Part shown: positions 19,266 through 27,769 of the stretch, in pieces
Numbering within the stretch: position 1 is the stretch's first letter
Layout: each line of letters opens with the position of its first letter
Source of the DNA: Maricaulaceae bacterium
Lineage (GTDB): Bacteria > Pseudomonadota > Alphaproteobacteria > Caulobacterales > Maricaulaceae
Assembly (NCBI GenBank): GCA_026126205.1
Contig: JAHCJP010000006.1
Span: 100,436-164,435 of the forward strand
Direction of reading: 5' to 3'
DNA: 64,000 bases
Notes under the pieces: model-generated
Databases searched by the model: none
What the model saw: the letters and a program-made list of their open reading frames with translations, nothing else
Told to the model about the DNA's origin: nothing
Program-made: the position numbers and the translations under genes

Positions 19266-20198
19266 TCAGTCCTTCGCCTCGTCCCGGCGCACATTGGTGA
19301 GCAACAGGAACGGCGTAGCGACAAAGATCGACGAATAAGTACCGATGACGACGCCGAAAATCATCGCGAAGGCGAAACCCTCCAGCGCCGGTCCGCCGAT
19401 CAGCCACAGCGCCACAAGCGCGACCAGCGTGGTCAGCGAGGTCAGCAGCGTTCTCGAGAGAGTGTGGTTCAGCGACAGGTTCAGGAGGTCCTCCAGAGAC
19501 ATCCTTTTATATTTACGAAGGTTCTCCCGGATGCGGTCATAAACCACCACGGTGTCGTTCATCGAATAACCGACGATGGTCAGCAGCGCGGCGATGGAAG
19601 GCAGGTTGAATTCCAGCTGCAGCACCGCGAACATGCCTATAGTGACAATAACGTCGTGAGTCAGGGCCACCACTGCGCCGATGGAATACTGCCATTCGAA
19701 CCGGAACCAGATGTAGATCAGCATCAGAACCAGCGCGATGACGACCGCCAGCGTGCCGGCCATCACCAGTTCGCGCGACACCGCGCCACCAACCACCTCC
19801 ACCCGTTCGTAGGTGATGCCGCCGATCTCTGCGTCCAGCGCCGCCTGCAATTGCTGACGGGCGATCTGCTGGGCCATTTCGGCCTCCAGACCCACTCCCT
19901 CCTGCAGCGGAACGCGGATCATCACCCGGTCCTCGGCTCCGAAGTCCTGCACCTGCACAGAGCCGATATTCAGGCTGTTGGATATGGCGCGAATCTGCGC
20001 CAGGTCCGCCGGGCCGTCGGTGGTGATCTCCACCAGCACGCCGCCGCGGAAGTCGATGCCGAAATTCAGCCCCATGCCGAAGAAAGCGCCGATGGAGCCG
20101 AGCACAAGCAGCGCCGACAGGATGTACCCCACCATCCGAACTTTCAGGAACGGAATGGCGGTTTCGTCGGGCAGGGCTTTTACGAGCGCGAAGGGCAT
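19266..20198 (-). CDS. secF: Protein translocase subunit SecF
   Basis: SecF (310 aa) is the smaller partner of SecD in the RND-like complex that uses the proton-motive force to complete protein export. It has six membrane helices, with FGIDFRGGVLVEI after the first and SMNDTVVVYDRIREN in the C-terminal half. It lies 13 nt after secD in a yajC-secD-secF operon. Length is standard. Confidence 0.97.
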   Translation of the reverse strand: MPFALVKALPDETAIPFLKVRMVGYILSALLVLGSIGAFFGMGLNFGIDFRGGVLVEITTDGPADLAQIRAISNSLNIGSVQVQDFGAEDRVMIRVPLQEGVGLEAEMAQQIARQQLQAALDAEIGGITYERVEVVGGAVSRELVMAGTLAVVIALVLMLIYIWFRFEWQYSIGAVVALTHDVIVTIGMFAVLQLEFNLPSIAALLTIVGYSMNDTVVVYDRIRENLRKYKRMSLEDLLNLSLNHTLSRTLLTSLTTLVALVALWLIGGPALEGFAFAMIFGVVIGTYSSIFVATPFLLLTNVRRDEAKD

Positions 20199-20211
20199 TG
20201 GGCCGGCTCCG

Positions 20212-21855
20212 TCAGATCGGCAGTTTTTTCGCCCGCGTGGCCCTGAACCAGGCCGCCACCAGCAGGCGCGTGAACACGAAGGCGGTGAATACCGAGGTCA
20301 TGATGCCGATACCCAGAGTGACGGCGAAGCCGCGAACCGGGCCGGCGCCCAGCATGAACAGCGTGCCCGCGGCGATCAGCGTGGTGATGTTGGCGTCGAG
20401 GATCGCCGACAGCGCGTTTGAGTAGCCGGCGTCGATCGCGTTGGCGGGCGAGCGCCCGGCCCGCACCTCTTCGCGTATGCGCTCGAAGATCAGCACGTTG
20501 GCGTCCACCGCCATGCCTATGGTCAGGATGATGCCGGCGATGCCGGGCAGGGTCAGGGTCGCCTGCAGCCCGGTCAACGCGCCAAGGATCAGCACGACGT
20601 TAGTCAGCAGCGCCATGACCGATGCGATCCCGAACAGGCCGTAGGCCACCAGCATGAACACCATCACCGCGAGGAAGCCGACGACGACGGCGACGCTGCC
20701 GCGGTCTATCGAATCCTGACCAAGGCCGGGGCCGACCGTACGCTGCTCAACCGGGGTCAGTTGCGCCGGCAATGCGCCGGCGTTCAGAAGCACGGCCAGA
20801 TCATTGGCGCTCTGGAAGGTGAAATTGCCGCGGATGATCCCGGAGCCGCCGAGAATCGGGGATTCGATGACCGGCGCGGAGATAATGATGTCGTCCAGCA
20901 CGATGGCGAAGCGGCGTCCGACATTGCGGGCCGTGGCCTCGCCGAATGCGCGCGCGCCGATGGTGTCGAAGCGGAACGCCACCACCACTTGCCCGTCCTG
21001 GGTCGTTACCGAAGCGTTGGTCAGGTTTTCGCCTGACACCAGCGCACGACGTTGAACGGCCAGATAAGGCTCGTCGCCGCGCTCGGTGCGCAGCACCATC
21101 ACTCCCGGCGGGGTGCGCGCCTGCCCCGTGGGGCCCGGATCGACGCTGGCGTCGACCATGTGGAAGGTCATTCGCGCCGTGGCCCCGACCAGGTCAATGA
21201 TGCGTTGCGGGTCGCTTTCGCCCGGCACCTGCACCAGCACGCGATTATCGCCCTGGCGGGCGATAGTCGGCTCGGTGGTGCCGAGGCCATCGATGCGCCG
21301 CCGCACCACCTCGATCGACTGTGACACTGTGCGGTGGCGGATGTCTTCCAGCGCCTCTGTCGTAATGCGGATACGGATGATGTTGTCGGCGGGATCGCGG
21401 GTCAGCGCCGCAGTGCGCGCTCCGAAACCGCCCTGCCCCAGCCCGGTCTGGATCGGTTGCGACAGCTCGTTCAGGCGTCTGTAGGCGTCCTCGAGATCGT
21501 CAGCGCGCGAGATGCGCACCACCACCTCGCCGCCCACCACCGCCGGCGGTGCGGCAGGGATCGCCGGCTGGCGGCGCAGCACGGCTCGGGCGTCGTCGGC
21601 GAGGGCGTTCAGGCGATCCGCCCGCACCTGGTCGAGATCGACCTCGAACACCAGGTGCGAACCGCCCTGCAGGTCAAGGCCGAGATTGATGGTGTTGTTC
21701 GGCAGAAAGCGCCAGACACCGAGCGGTTCCACCGGCTGGCCGTCCACCACTTCGAAGCGGCTTTGCAGCGGAAACAGGTTCGGAACGGAAAACACGGCCC
21801 CCGTGGCGATAACCGCGAGGATCAGGATGATCTTCCAGCGCGCGAAATGCAGCAT
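20212..21855 (-). CDS. secD: Protein translocase subunit SecD
   Basis: SecD (547 aa) has one N-terminal helix, the large periplasmic P1 domain beginning at LGLDLQGGSHLVFEVD, and five C-terminal helices with GMAVDANVLIFERIREE. It works with SecF and SecYEG at the inner membrane. It is 28 nt downstream of yajC. Length is in the normal range for alphaproteobacteria. Confidence 0.97.
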   Translation of the reverse strand: MLHFARWKIILILAVIATGAVFSVPNLFPLQSRFEVVDGQPVEPLGVWRFLPNNTINLGLDLQGGSHLVFEVDLDQVRADRLNALADDARAVLRRQPAIPAAPPAVVGGEVVVRISRADDLEDAYRRLNELSQPIQTGLGQGGFGARTAALTRDPADNIIRIRITTEALEDIRHRTVSQSIEVVRRRIDGLGTTEPTIARQGDNRVLVQVPGESDPQRIIDLVGATARMTFHMVDASVDPGPTGQARTPPGVMVLRTERGDEPYLAVQRRALVSGENLTNASVTTQDGQVVVAFRFDTIGARAFGEATARNVGRRFAIVLDDIIISAPVIESPILGGSGIIRGNFTFQSANDLAVLLNAGALPAQLTPVEQRTVGPGLGQDSIDRGSVAVVVGFLAVMVFMLVAYGLFGIASVMALLTNVVLILGALTGLQATLTLPGIAGIILTIGMAVDANVLIFERIREEVRAGRSPANAIDAGYSNALSAILDANITTLIAAGTLFMLGAGPVRGFAVTLGIGIMTSVFTAFVFTRLLVAAWFRATRAKKLPI

Positions 21856-21883
21856 GCCTGTGCGTCCGTTCCGTTATGGCGGG

Positions 21884-22183
21884 TCAGGATTTCTTGGCGT
21901 CGTTGGCGGGTTTCGGCTCGGTGCGTGAGCGCACCTCGGAAATCGTGTGCTTCAATACGCGGGTGCGCACGCCATCGGCGATCTCCACCGTCACTTCCTG
22001 CTCGTCCACCTTGGTCAGCTTGCCGATCATGCCGCCGGAGGTGACCACCTCGTCGCCGCGGCGCAGATTGGACACCATCTCGCGGTGTTCCTTCATGCGC
22101 TTCTGCTGCGGGCGGATCAGCAGGAAGTAGAACACCACCAGCAGCAGGACGGGCAGCAGGAGCATATTCAGGGTTTCGGCCAT
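21884..22183 (-). CDS. yajC: Preprotein translocase subunit YajC
   Basis: YajC (99 aa) is a single-span membrane protein that binds SecDF. Residues about 5-24 form the helix, followed by LIRPQQKRMKEHREMV and the RRGDEVVTSGGMIGKLTKV domain, all typical. It is the first gene of the yajC-secD-secF set. Confidence 0.97.
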   Translation of the reverse strand: MAETLNMLLLPVLLLVVFYFLLIRPQQKRMKEHREMVSNLRRGDEVVTSGGMIGKLTKVDEQEVTVEIADGVRTRVLKHTISEVRSRTEPKPANDAKKS

Positions 22184-22273
22184 GTCAGGTCCTCGCAGAC
22201 TCGCAGGGGAAAGGGTCGCGGGACTATATCGGCGCGCGGCGCCGTTGCAACAAGGCTTGCAGAATAACCGGAA

Positions 22274-23266
22274 TCAGCTCGACGGCAGATGCCGCATCGG
22301 GTCTTCGGGCGTTACGCCGCGGCGAATCTCGAAATGCAGCTGCGTGGTGTCGACCGAGCCGGTGGAGCCGGCCTCGGCGATCACCTGGCCGCGGGTGACG
22401 CGATCACCCTCGCTGACGCGCAGGCGGCGGTTGTGGGCATAGGCCGTCACCCAGCCGCCCTCGTGACGGACCAGCACCAGATTGCCGTATCCCTGCAACT
22501 CATCGCCGGCGTAGACCACGACGCCGTCAGCGCTGGCGCGCACCGGATCCCCTTCATTGGCGCGAATGTTGACGCCGTCATTGCGGCGTCCATCCGGCTT
22601 CGGCCCGAAGGTGGAGACGATCTGCCCGCGCAGCGGCCAGTCGAAACGCGGCGCGCTGGATGCCGGGGGCGGCGGCGGATCGGCCGGAGCGGGGCGCGTC
22701 GTGGCGGTCACAGCCGTTGTCGCCGCTGCGCCGCTGGAGGAAGCGGCGGTGTTGCGGGCCGGCGTGGATTGGGGGCGCGCCGCCGGCGTGGCGGCGGCGC
22801 GGACCTGGGCGCCGCCCGGCAAACGGATCTCCTGCCCGGTGCGGACATGATAGGGGGGCGGAATGCCGTTGAGGGCGCCCAGATCCTGATAGTCGACGCC
22901 ATAGCGCAAGCCGATGCGGTAGAGGTTCTCGCCAGTCTGGACGACATGCACCGCCGGGCGCGGCATGGTCAGCGTCTGGCCCTCGCGCAGCCGGAATGGC
23001 GCGCTCAGCCCGTTGGCGGCGGCCAGATCACCCATGCGCACACCGCAACGCTGGGCGATCTCCGACAGGGTGTCGCCAGACCGTACGGTGTAGCTGGACC
23101 CCGGAGCGCAGGGCGTTTGCGGGCCGCCGGCCAGAACCGCCGCCGGCGGGCCACCGCGCGACGCCGCACCACGATGATCCACGCGCGCCGGATCGCGCGG
23201 CGTCGAACACGCCGCGACCGCCGCACCCAGCACGGCGATGGCGCAGAGGATTGCAAACCGGCGCAT
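22274..23266 (-). CDS. NlpD-like lipoprotein: two LysM plus degenerate M23 (LytM) domain
   Basis: The protein (330 aa) has a lipobox (LGAAVAAC, Cys20), LysM domains at about 58-103 and 106-150, an Ala/Thr/Pro-rich linker, and an M23 domain at about 215-325. The metal-binding HxxxD of active enzymes is replaced by NDGVN, while AYAHN and LHFEIR remain. This is the pattern of E. coli NlpD, which activates cell-wall amidases rather than cutting peptidoglycan itself. It follows pcm, the order surE-pcm-nlpD also seen in enterics. It is expected in the periplasm, anchored to a membrane. Confidence 0.9.
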   Translation of the reverse strand: MRRFAILCAIAVLGAAVAACSTPRDPARVDHRGAASRGGPPAAVLAGGPQTPCAPGSSYTVRSGDTLSEIAQRCGVRMGDLAAANGLSAPFRLREGQTLTMPRPAVHVVQTGENLYRIGLRYGVDYQDLGALNGIPPPYHVRTGQEIRLPGGAQVRAAATPAARPQSTPARNTAASSSGAAATTAVTATTRPAPADPPPPPASSAPRFDWPLRGQIVSTFGPKPDGRRNDGVNIRANEGDPVRASADGVVVYAGDELQGYGNLVLVRHEGGWVTAYAHNRRLRVSEGDRVTRGQVIAEAGSTGSVDTTQLHFEIRRGVTPEDPMRHLPSS

Positions 23267-23340
23267 TCGGCGCGGGTCTCCTGTCTTCCTGACCGTCTAG
23301 AAAACCCGGCAAGCCTTAACCGCCGGTTAGCCATGAATAG

Positions 23341-23988
23341 CTAAAGCGCGCGCGCCTCGCCCTTGATCAGCGGCACGAACCGCACGTCGAACAGGCGCTC
23401 CTCCACGAACTCGTCGCCCTTGCGGCGATAGCGGATCAGGGCCTGACGGCCCTCCCCCGCATCCACCGGCGCAATGGCGACGCCGCCGTCCTTCAGTTGT
23501 TTCAGCAACTCGTCCGGCCGCTCCGGCGCGGCGGCGGTTACGATGATGCGGTCGAACGGCGCCTGTTCGGGCCAGCCTTTCGAACCGTCGCCGATGCGGG
23601 TGACGATATTGGTCAGGCGCAGGGCGGCGAAACGCGCCTCGGCCTCTTTCAGCAGGGTGCGGTAACGCTCGATGGTGTAGACGCGGCGGGCCAGCCGGGC
23701 CAGCACCGCGGCCTGGTAACCGGACCCGGTCCCGATCTCCAGCACCTTGCAGCGGTCGTCCACCTCCAGCGCCTGGGTCATCATCGCCACCACATAGGGC
23801 TGGCTGATGGTCTGGCCGCAGTCGATGGGCAGGGCGCGGTCTTCATAGGCGCGGCCGGCGAACTGTTCCGGCACGAACAGATCGCGCGGCGTGCGCTCTA
23901 TGGCGCCCAGCACGCGCGCATCGGTGACCCCGGCGCCGCGCAGCGCCATCACAAGCTGGATCAGCCGCGGATCCGGCCCCTCGCCCAT
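23341..23988 (-). CDS. pcm: Protein-L-isoaspartate O-methyltransferase
   Basis: Pcm (215 aa) uses S-adenosylmethionine to methylate isoaspartyl residues so that damaged proteins can be repaired. Visible motifs are DRALPIDCGQTISQPYVVA and the SAM-binding VLEIGTGSGYQAAVLA, followed by FDRIIVTAAAP. Length is standard. Its start is only 4 nt after the surE stop, and nlpD follows. Confidence 0.95.
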   Translation of the reverse strand: MGEGPDPRLIQLVMALRGAGVTDARVLGAIERTPRDLFVPEQFAGRAYEDRALPIDCGQTISQPYVVAMMTQALEVDDRCKVLEIGTGSGYQAAVLARLARRVYTIERYRTLLKEAEARFAALRLTNIVTRIGDGSKGWPEQAPFDRIIVTAAAPERPDELLKQLKDGGVAIAPVDAGEGRQALIRYRRKGDEFVEERLFDVRFVPLIKGEARAL

Positions 23989-23992
23989 CTTG

Positions 23993-24796
23993 CTAGTCCA
24001 CGCTCTTCGGCGGCGCGCCGCCCAGAACGCCCTTCAGCTTGCGCACCGTCTCCAGGTGCGTCAGGTCGACATGCAGCGGCGTCACCGAGATGCGCCCGTC
24101 ATAGATGGCGCGCAGGTCCGCCCCCTGCGGCGGGTTCGACGGCTGGCCGCGAAAGCCCATCCAGTAATAATCGCCGCCGCGCGGATCCTCGCGCTTGATG
24201 GCGTGCACGATGTGCTGGTCGCGGCGGCCCTGGTGGGTGACCTCGATCTCCTTGACCGCTTCCGGCGGGCGGTCGGGGAAATTGACATTGATCAGCACGT
24301 CCGGCGGCCAGCCGGTTTCGATCAACTTGCGGATGATCGCGGGGCCGAAGGTCTCCGCCGTATGCCAGTGGATGATGGATTCACGGGTGAAGCCATAGGC
24401 CTGCGAAAGCGCGATCGAGGGGATGCCGAGCTGCATGCCCTGCATGGCGCCTGCGACGGTGCCGGAAAAGGTCACGTCCTCGGCGATGTTCTGGCCGCGA
24501 TTGACGCCTGACAGCACCAGGTCCGGCGCCTTGCCGGGGATCAGGTCCTGCACGCCCATAAGCACCGCGTCGGTCGGCGTGCCGGTGACGGAGAAGCGCT
24601 GCGCATCCAGCCGCCGCACGCGCAAGGGCTCGTGCAGGGTCAGGGCGCGGCTGGCGCCGGACTGCTCCTCGTGCGGGGCGACGATCCACACATCGTCGGA
24701 AAGCGCGCGGGCGATGCGCTCCAGCACTTCCAGCCCGTCGGCGCGGATCCCGTCGTCATTGGTCAGCAGGATCCGCGGATTGGTCATGTCGATCAC
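23993..24796 (-). CDS. surE: 5'/3'-nucleotidase SurE
   Basis: SurE (267 aa) is a metal-dependent phosphatase acting on nucleoside monophosphates. Metal ligands are in [11 protein letters not shown] (Asp-Asp), with SGVNRGQN and TFSGTVAGA also conserved. I keep GTG 24796 as the start because AGGAG lies 8 nt upstream of it; ATG 24787 would leave that site 17 nt away. The gene leads the surE-pcm pair and is separated from serS by a long intergenic repeat. Confidence 0.95.
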   Translation of the reverse strand: MIDMTNPRILLTNDDGIRADGLEVLERIARALSDDVWIVAPHEEQSGASRALTLHEPLRVRRLDAQRFSVTGTPTDAVLMGVQDLIPGKAPDLVLSGVNRGQNIAEDVTFSGTVAGAMQGMQLGIPSIALSQAYGFTRESIIHWHTAETFGPAIIRKLIETGWPPDVLINVNFPDRPPEAVKEIEVTHQGRRDQHIVHAIKREDPRGGDYYWMGFRGQPSNPPQGADLRAIYDGRISVTPLHVDLTHLETVRKLKGVLGGAPPKSVD

Positions 24797-24841
24797 GGGC
24801 CGGCTCCTGTGCGTGGGAATACCGGAGCGCGCCCGGCTGAT

Positions 24842-24967
24842 CCCCTCGCCCTTCGTGGCTCGGCCAGATGGCCGGGACTCCTCAGGATGAGGGGTGTGGA
24901 GGCATTTTCACCCTCATCCTGAGGTGCGAGCCCGGAGCACGATCCGGGCGAGCCACGAAGGACGGGG
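24842..24967. repeat. BIME-like intergenic repeat, copy A
   Basis: An outer inverted repeat (CCCTTCGTGGCTC facing GAGCCACGAAGGAC) encloses an inner one (ACTCCTCAGGATGAGG facing CCCTCATCCTGAGGTGC). It fills the surE-serS gap. Four more copies occur in this window at 26522, 34030, 48028 and 48564. Confidence 0.85.
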
Positions 24968-24995
24968 GTGAAAACCGGCGAGAAGTGCTCCGCCA

Positions 24996-26426
24996 TCACG
25001 CGTCAGGCTCCAGTCTCTCAAGCCCGCCCATATAGGGGCGCAGGGCGGCGGGAAGGGTGACCGAGCCGTCCTCGTTCTGGTGGTTCTCCAGCACCGCCAG
25101 CAGGGCGCGGCCCACCGCGACGCCGGAACCGTTCAGCGTGTGCAGGAACTCCGGCTTGCCGCCATCGGCGCGATAGCGCGCGTTCATGCGCCGGGCCTGG
25201 AAATCGCCGCAGTTGGAGCAGGAGGAAATCTCGCGATAGGCGCCCTGCGACGGCAGCCAGACCTCAAGGTCATAGGTGCGCTTGGCGGCAAAGCCCATGT
25301 CGCCGGTGCTGAGCAGCATCACCCGGTAGGGCAGCTCCAGCGCGCGCAGCACCGTTTCCGCGCACTCCGTCATCCGGTCCAGCTCTTCTGCGCTGTCCTC
25401 GGGCCGCACGATGGAGACCAGCTCCACCTTGTGGAACTGGTGCATGCGGATCAGGCCGCGCACGTCGCGCCCCGCCGATCCGGCCTCGGCACGGAAACAG
25501 GGCGTATAGGCCGTGACCCGCATCGGGAACCGCGCCGCGTCATGAATGCCCTCGCGCACCAGATTGGTCAGCGGGACTTCGGAAGTGGGGATGAGGAAAT
25601 AAGGCTTCCCATGACTGCCTTCTTTCCACCTCCGGCTTGCATTGTCGTTAGCCCGAACGACAAGATCATATATATTATCCAAATCATACTCTTCTGAATC
25701 ATAATTTTCTGCGAAATACTCAGTTATATCTTGAGTATATTCAATATGATCAAATGGTATGATCTTAAAAAGGTCCTCCTCGAATTTCGGCAATTGCCCG
25801 GTGCCGAACATCGCCTCGTCGCGCACCATGTAGGGCGGGCTGACCTCGCGATAGCCGTGGTCGCGGGTATGCAGGTCGAGCATGAACTGGGCGAGGGCGC
25901 GCTCCAGCCGCGCCAGGCCGCCGGACAGCACCGCGAAGCGCGCGCCGGACATTTTCGCCGCCGCCTCGAAATCCAGCCCGCCAAGGCCCTCGCCGAGATC
26001 GACATGATCCTTAGGCGTGAAGGCGAAATCCCGCGGCTCGCCCCAGCCGCGCACCTCCTCGTTCGCCGCCTCGTCGGCGCCGACGGGAACGCCGTCCTCG
26101 GGCAGGTTGGGAATTTCGGCGAGGGCATTTTCAAGCAGCATCGAAGCGCTCGTCGCTTCGTATTGAGCGGTCTCAAACCCTTGTTTGAGCTGCTCTACTT
26201 TAGTGCGCAGCCGATTGAACTCGTCCTCATCACCCTTTGCCTTGGCTACACCGATTTGTTTCGAGATCGCGTTACGCTGGGTTTCCGTTTCCTGAAGGAT
26301 GGAAATTGCGTTGCGACGCTCATTATCCAACTCAATGAGCTTTCTCGCCATGGCGGACAGGCCGCGCGCCTTCAGCCCGGCGTCGAAAGCGTCAGGATTA
26401 TCGCGGATGAAGCGGATGTCGTGCAT
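24996..26426 (-). CDS. serS: Seryl-tRNA synthetase with an AT-rich internal insertion
   Basis: SerRS (476 aa) charges tRNA-Ser. It has an N-terminal coiled-coil arm (about 28-108) and a class II core: motif 1 near [36 protein letters not shown], motif 2 [20 protein letters not shown], and motif 3 [16 protein letters not shown]. The family is usually about 425-430 aa. The excess is an insertion at about residues 222-275 (25602-25763) between DLFK and YFLIP, acidic and tyrosine-rich ([20 protein letters not shown]). Its DNA is very AT-rich: 25681-25740 has 16 G/C of 60. The coiled-coil coding stretch (about 26114-26351) is also AT-richer than the rest. The frame is intact, so the enzyme is probably functional. 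Confidence 0.97.
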   Translation of the reverse strand: MHDIRFIRDNPDAFDAGLKARGLSAMARKLIELDNERRNAISILQETETQRNAISKQIGVAKAKGDEDEFNRLRTKVEQLKQGFETAQYEATSASMLLENALAEIPNLPEDGVPVGADEAANEEVRGWGEPRDFAFTPKDHVDLGEGLGGLDFEAAAKMSGARFAVLSGGLARLERALAQFMLDLHTRDHGYREVSPPYMVRDEAMFGTGQLPKFEEDLFKIIPFDHIEYTQDITEYFAENYDSEEYDLDNIYDLVVRANDNASRRWKEGSHGKPYFLIPTSEVPLTNLVREGIHDAARFPMRVTAYTPCFRAEAGSAGRDVRGLIRMHQFHKVELVSIVRPEDSAEELDRMTECAETVLRALELPYRVMLLSTGDMGFAAKRTYDLEVWLPSQGAYREISSCSNCGDFQARRMNARYRADGGKPEFLHTLNGSGVAVGRALLAVLENHQNEDGSVTLPAALRPYMGGLERLEPDA

Positions 26427-26521
26427 GGCGGGCCTTGCGGATTCGGGCGGCGGCGGTGGCCAGCGTGATAGCCCCGCCCGCGGGGCGCGTAAACCGGGCT
26501 TTGCGGGGATGCGTCAGGGAG

Positions 26522-26643
26522 CCCTCGCCCTTCGTGGCCCGGCCTGCCGGCCGGGACTCCTCAGGGTGAGGGTGTTGGTGGGTGAAATCCCCTCATCCTG
26601 AGGTGCGAGCCGCCAAGGGCGGCGAGCCGCGAAGGACGAGGGG
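26522..26643. repeat. BIME-like intergenic repeat, copy B
   Basis: Same architecture as copy A: CCCTTCGTGGCCCGG at the left, inner CTCCTCAGGGTGAGGG facing CCCTCATCCTGAGGTGCG, and a GCCGCGAAGGACGAGG right end. It sits between the serS start and the end of the nitronate monooxygenase gene, ending one base from that stop codon. Confidence 0.83.
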
Positions 26644-26644
26644 A

Positions 26645-27601
26645 TTATCCGCAAACCCGCCGTTTCGCGGCGGCGTATTCGGCGGCCAGCCGGTCGACAT
26701 AGGCCGCGGCGGATGTCACGCCCTTGATCGCCCCGATGCCCTGGCCTGATCCCCAGATGTCCTTCCATGCCTTCTTCGCGCTCTCGCCGCCGAAATCCAT
26801 TTTCGACGGGTCGCTTTCGGGCAGATTGTCCGGGTCCAGCCCCGCGGCGGCGATGGAGGCGCGCAGATAATTGCCATGCACGCCGGTGAACAGGCTGGAA
26901 TAGACGATGTCGTCGGACGCGCCCTCGACGATGGCCTGTTTATAGGCTTGCGGCGCCCGCGCCTCTTCGGTCGCTATGAAGCTTGAGCCGATATAGGCGT
27001 AGTCGGCGCCCATCGCCTGCGCGGCCAGCACGGCGCCTCCTGTCGAGATCGCGCCGGACAGCGCCAGCGGGCCGTCATAGAATTCCCTGATCTCCTGGAT
27101 CAGCGCGAAGGGCGATTTCACCCCGGCATGGCCGCCGGCCCCGGCGCAGACGGCGATCAGCCCGTCCGCCCCCTTCTCCACCGCCTTGCGGGCGAAGGTG
27201 ATGTTGATGATGTCGTGCAGGGTGATTCCGCCCCAGGCGTGCACGGCGTCGTTCAGCTCCACCCGCGCGCCCAGCGAGGTGATGACGAGGGGAACCCGGT
27301 ATCTGGCGCAGGTCTCCATGTCCTGCTCCAGCCGGGTGTTGGAGCGGTGGACGATCTGGTTGACCGCATAGGGCGCGGCCGGGCGGTCCGGATTGGCCTT
27401 GTTGTGGCTGTCCAGCGCCGACGTGATCTGGTCCAGCCATTCGTCGAGCTGGCTCTGCGGCCGGGCGTTCAGCGCCGGAAAACTGCCGACGATCCCGGCC
27501 TTGCACTGGGCGATGACCAGGTCCGGGTTGGAAATGATGAACAGCGGCGCGCCGATGACCGGCAGGCGCAGGCGCCCTTTCAGGATCGCGGGTTCTGCCA
27601 T
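26645..27601 (-). CDS. Nitronate monooxygenase (2-nitropropane dioxygenase-like)
   Basis: An FMN-dependent TIM-barrel enzyme (318 aa) oxidising alkyl nitronates such as propionate 3-nitronate. Visible are PVIGAPLFIISNPDLVIAQC at the N-terminus, KGADGLIAVCAGAGGHAG (the flavin-site region) and LSGAISTGGAVLAAQAMGAD with YIGSSFIATEE. Length is normal. The ATG is 168 nt from the divergent SLC13 gene, and a perfect palindrome lies just upstream (27633-27647). It may be detoxifying; the substrate is not determined. Confidence 0.9.
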   Translation of the reverse strand: MAEPAILKGRLRLPVIGAPLFIISNPDLVIAQCKAGIVGSFPALNARPQSQLDEWLDQITSALDSHNKANPDRPAAPYAVNQIVHRSNTRLEQDMETCARYRVPLVITSLGARVELNDAVHAWGGITLHDIINITFARKAVEKGADGLIAVCAGAGGHAGVKSPFALIQEIREFYDGPLALSGAISTGGAVLAAQAMGADYAYIGSSFIATEEARAPQAYKQAIVEGASDDIVYSSLFTGVHGNYLRASIAAAGLDPDNLPESDPSKMDFGGESAKKAWKDIWGSGQGIGAIKGVTSAAAYVDRLAAEYAAAKRRVCG

Positions 27602-27632
27602 GTATGGACTCCGTCGGGACAGGCGAGACGGC

Positions 27633-27647
27633 GTGAACGCCGTTCAC
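27633..27647. promoter_or_regulatory. 15-bp palindrome upstream of nitronate monooxygenase
   Basis: GTGAACG-C-CGTTCAC is a perfect inverted repeat with one central base, 32-46 nt upstream of the nitronate monooxygenase start in a divergent gap. Size and place fit a repressor operator (for example TetR- or GntR-like), but no regulator gene is adjacent. It could equally be a short transcript hairpin. Confidence 0.4.
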
Positions 27648-27769
27648 CCGCCTTTGCCTTGAATGAAAGCCGGTGTCTGTCAAGCGATCTTTGGGCTTGA
27701 CCGCAAGGCCCGCGATCCGGCGCAGTATCGCCTGACAGGCGAACGCGCCGGTCGCTGCGCGAGGGACGC

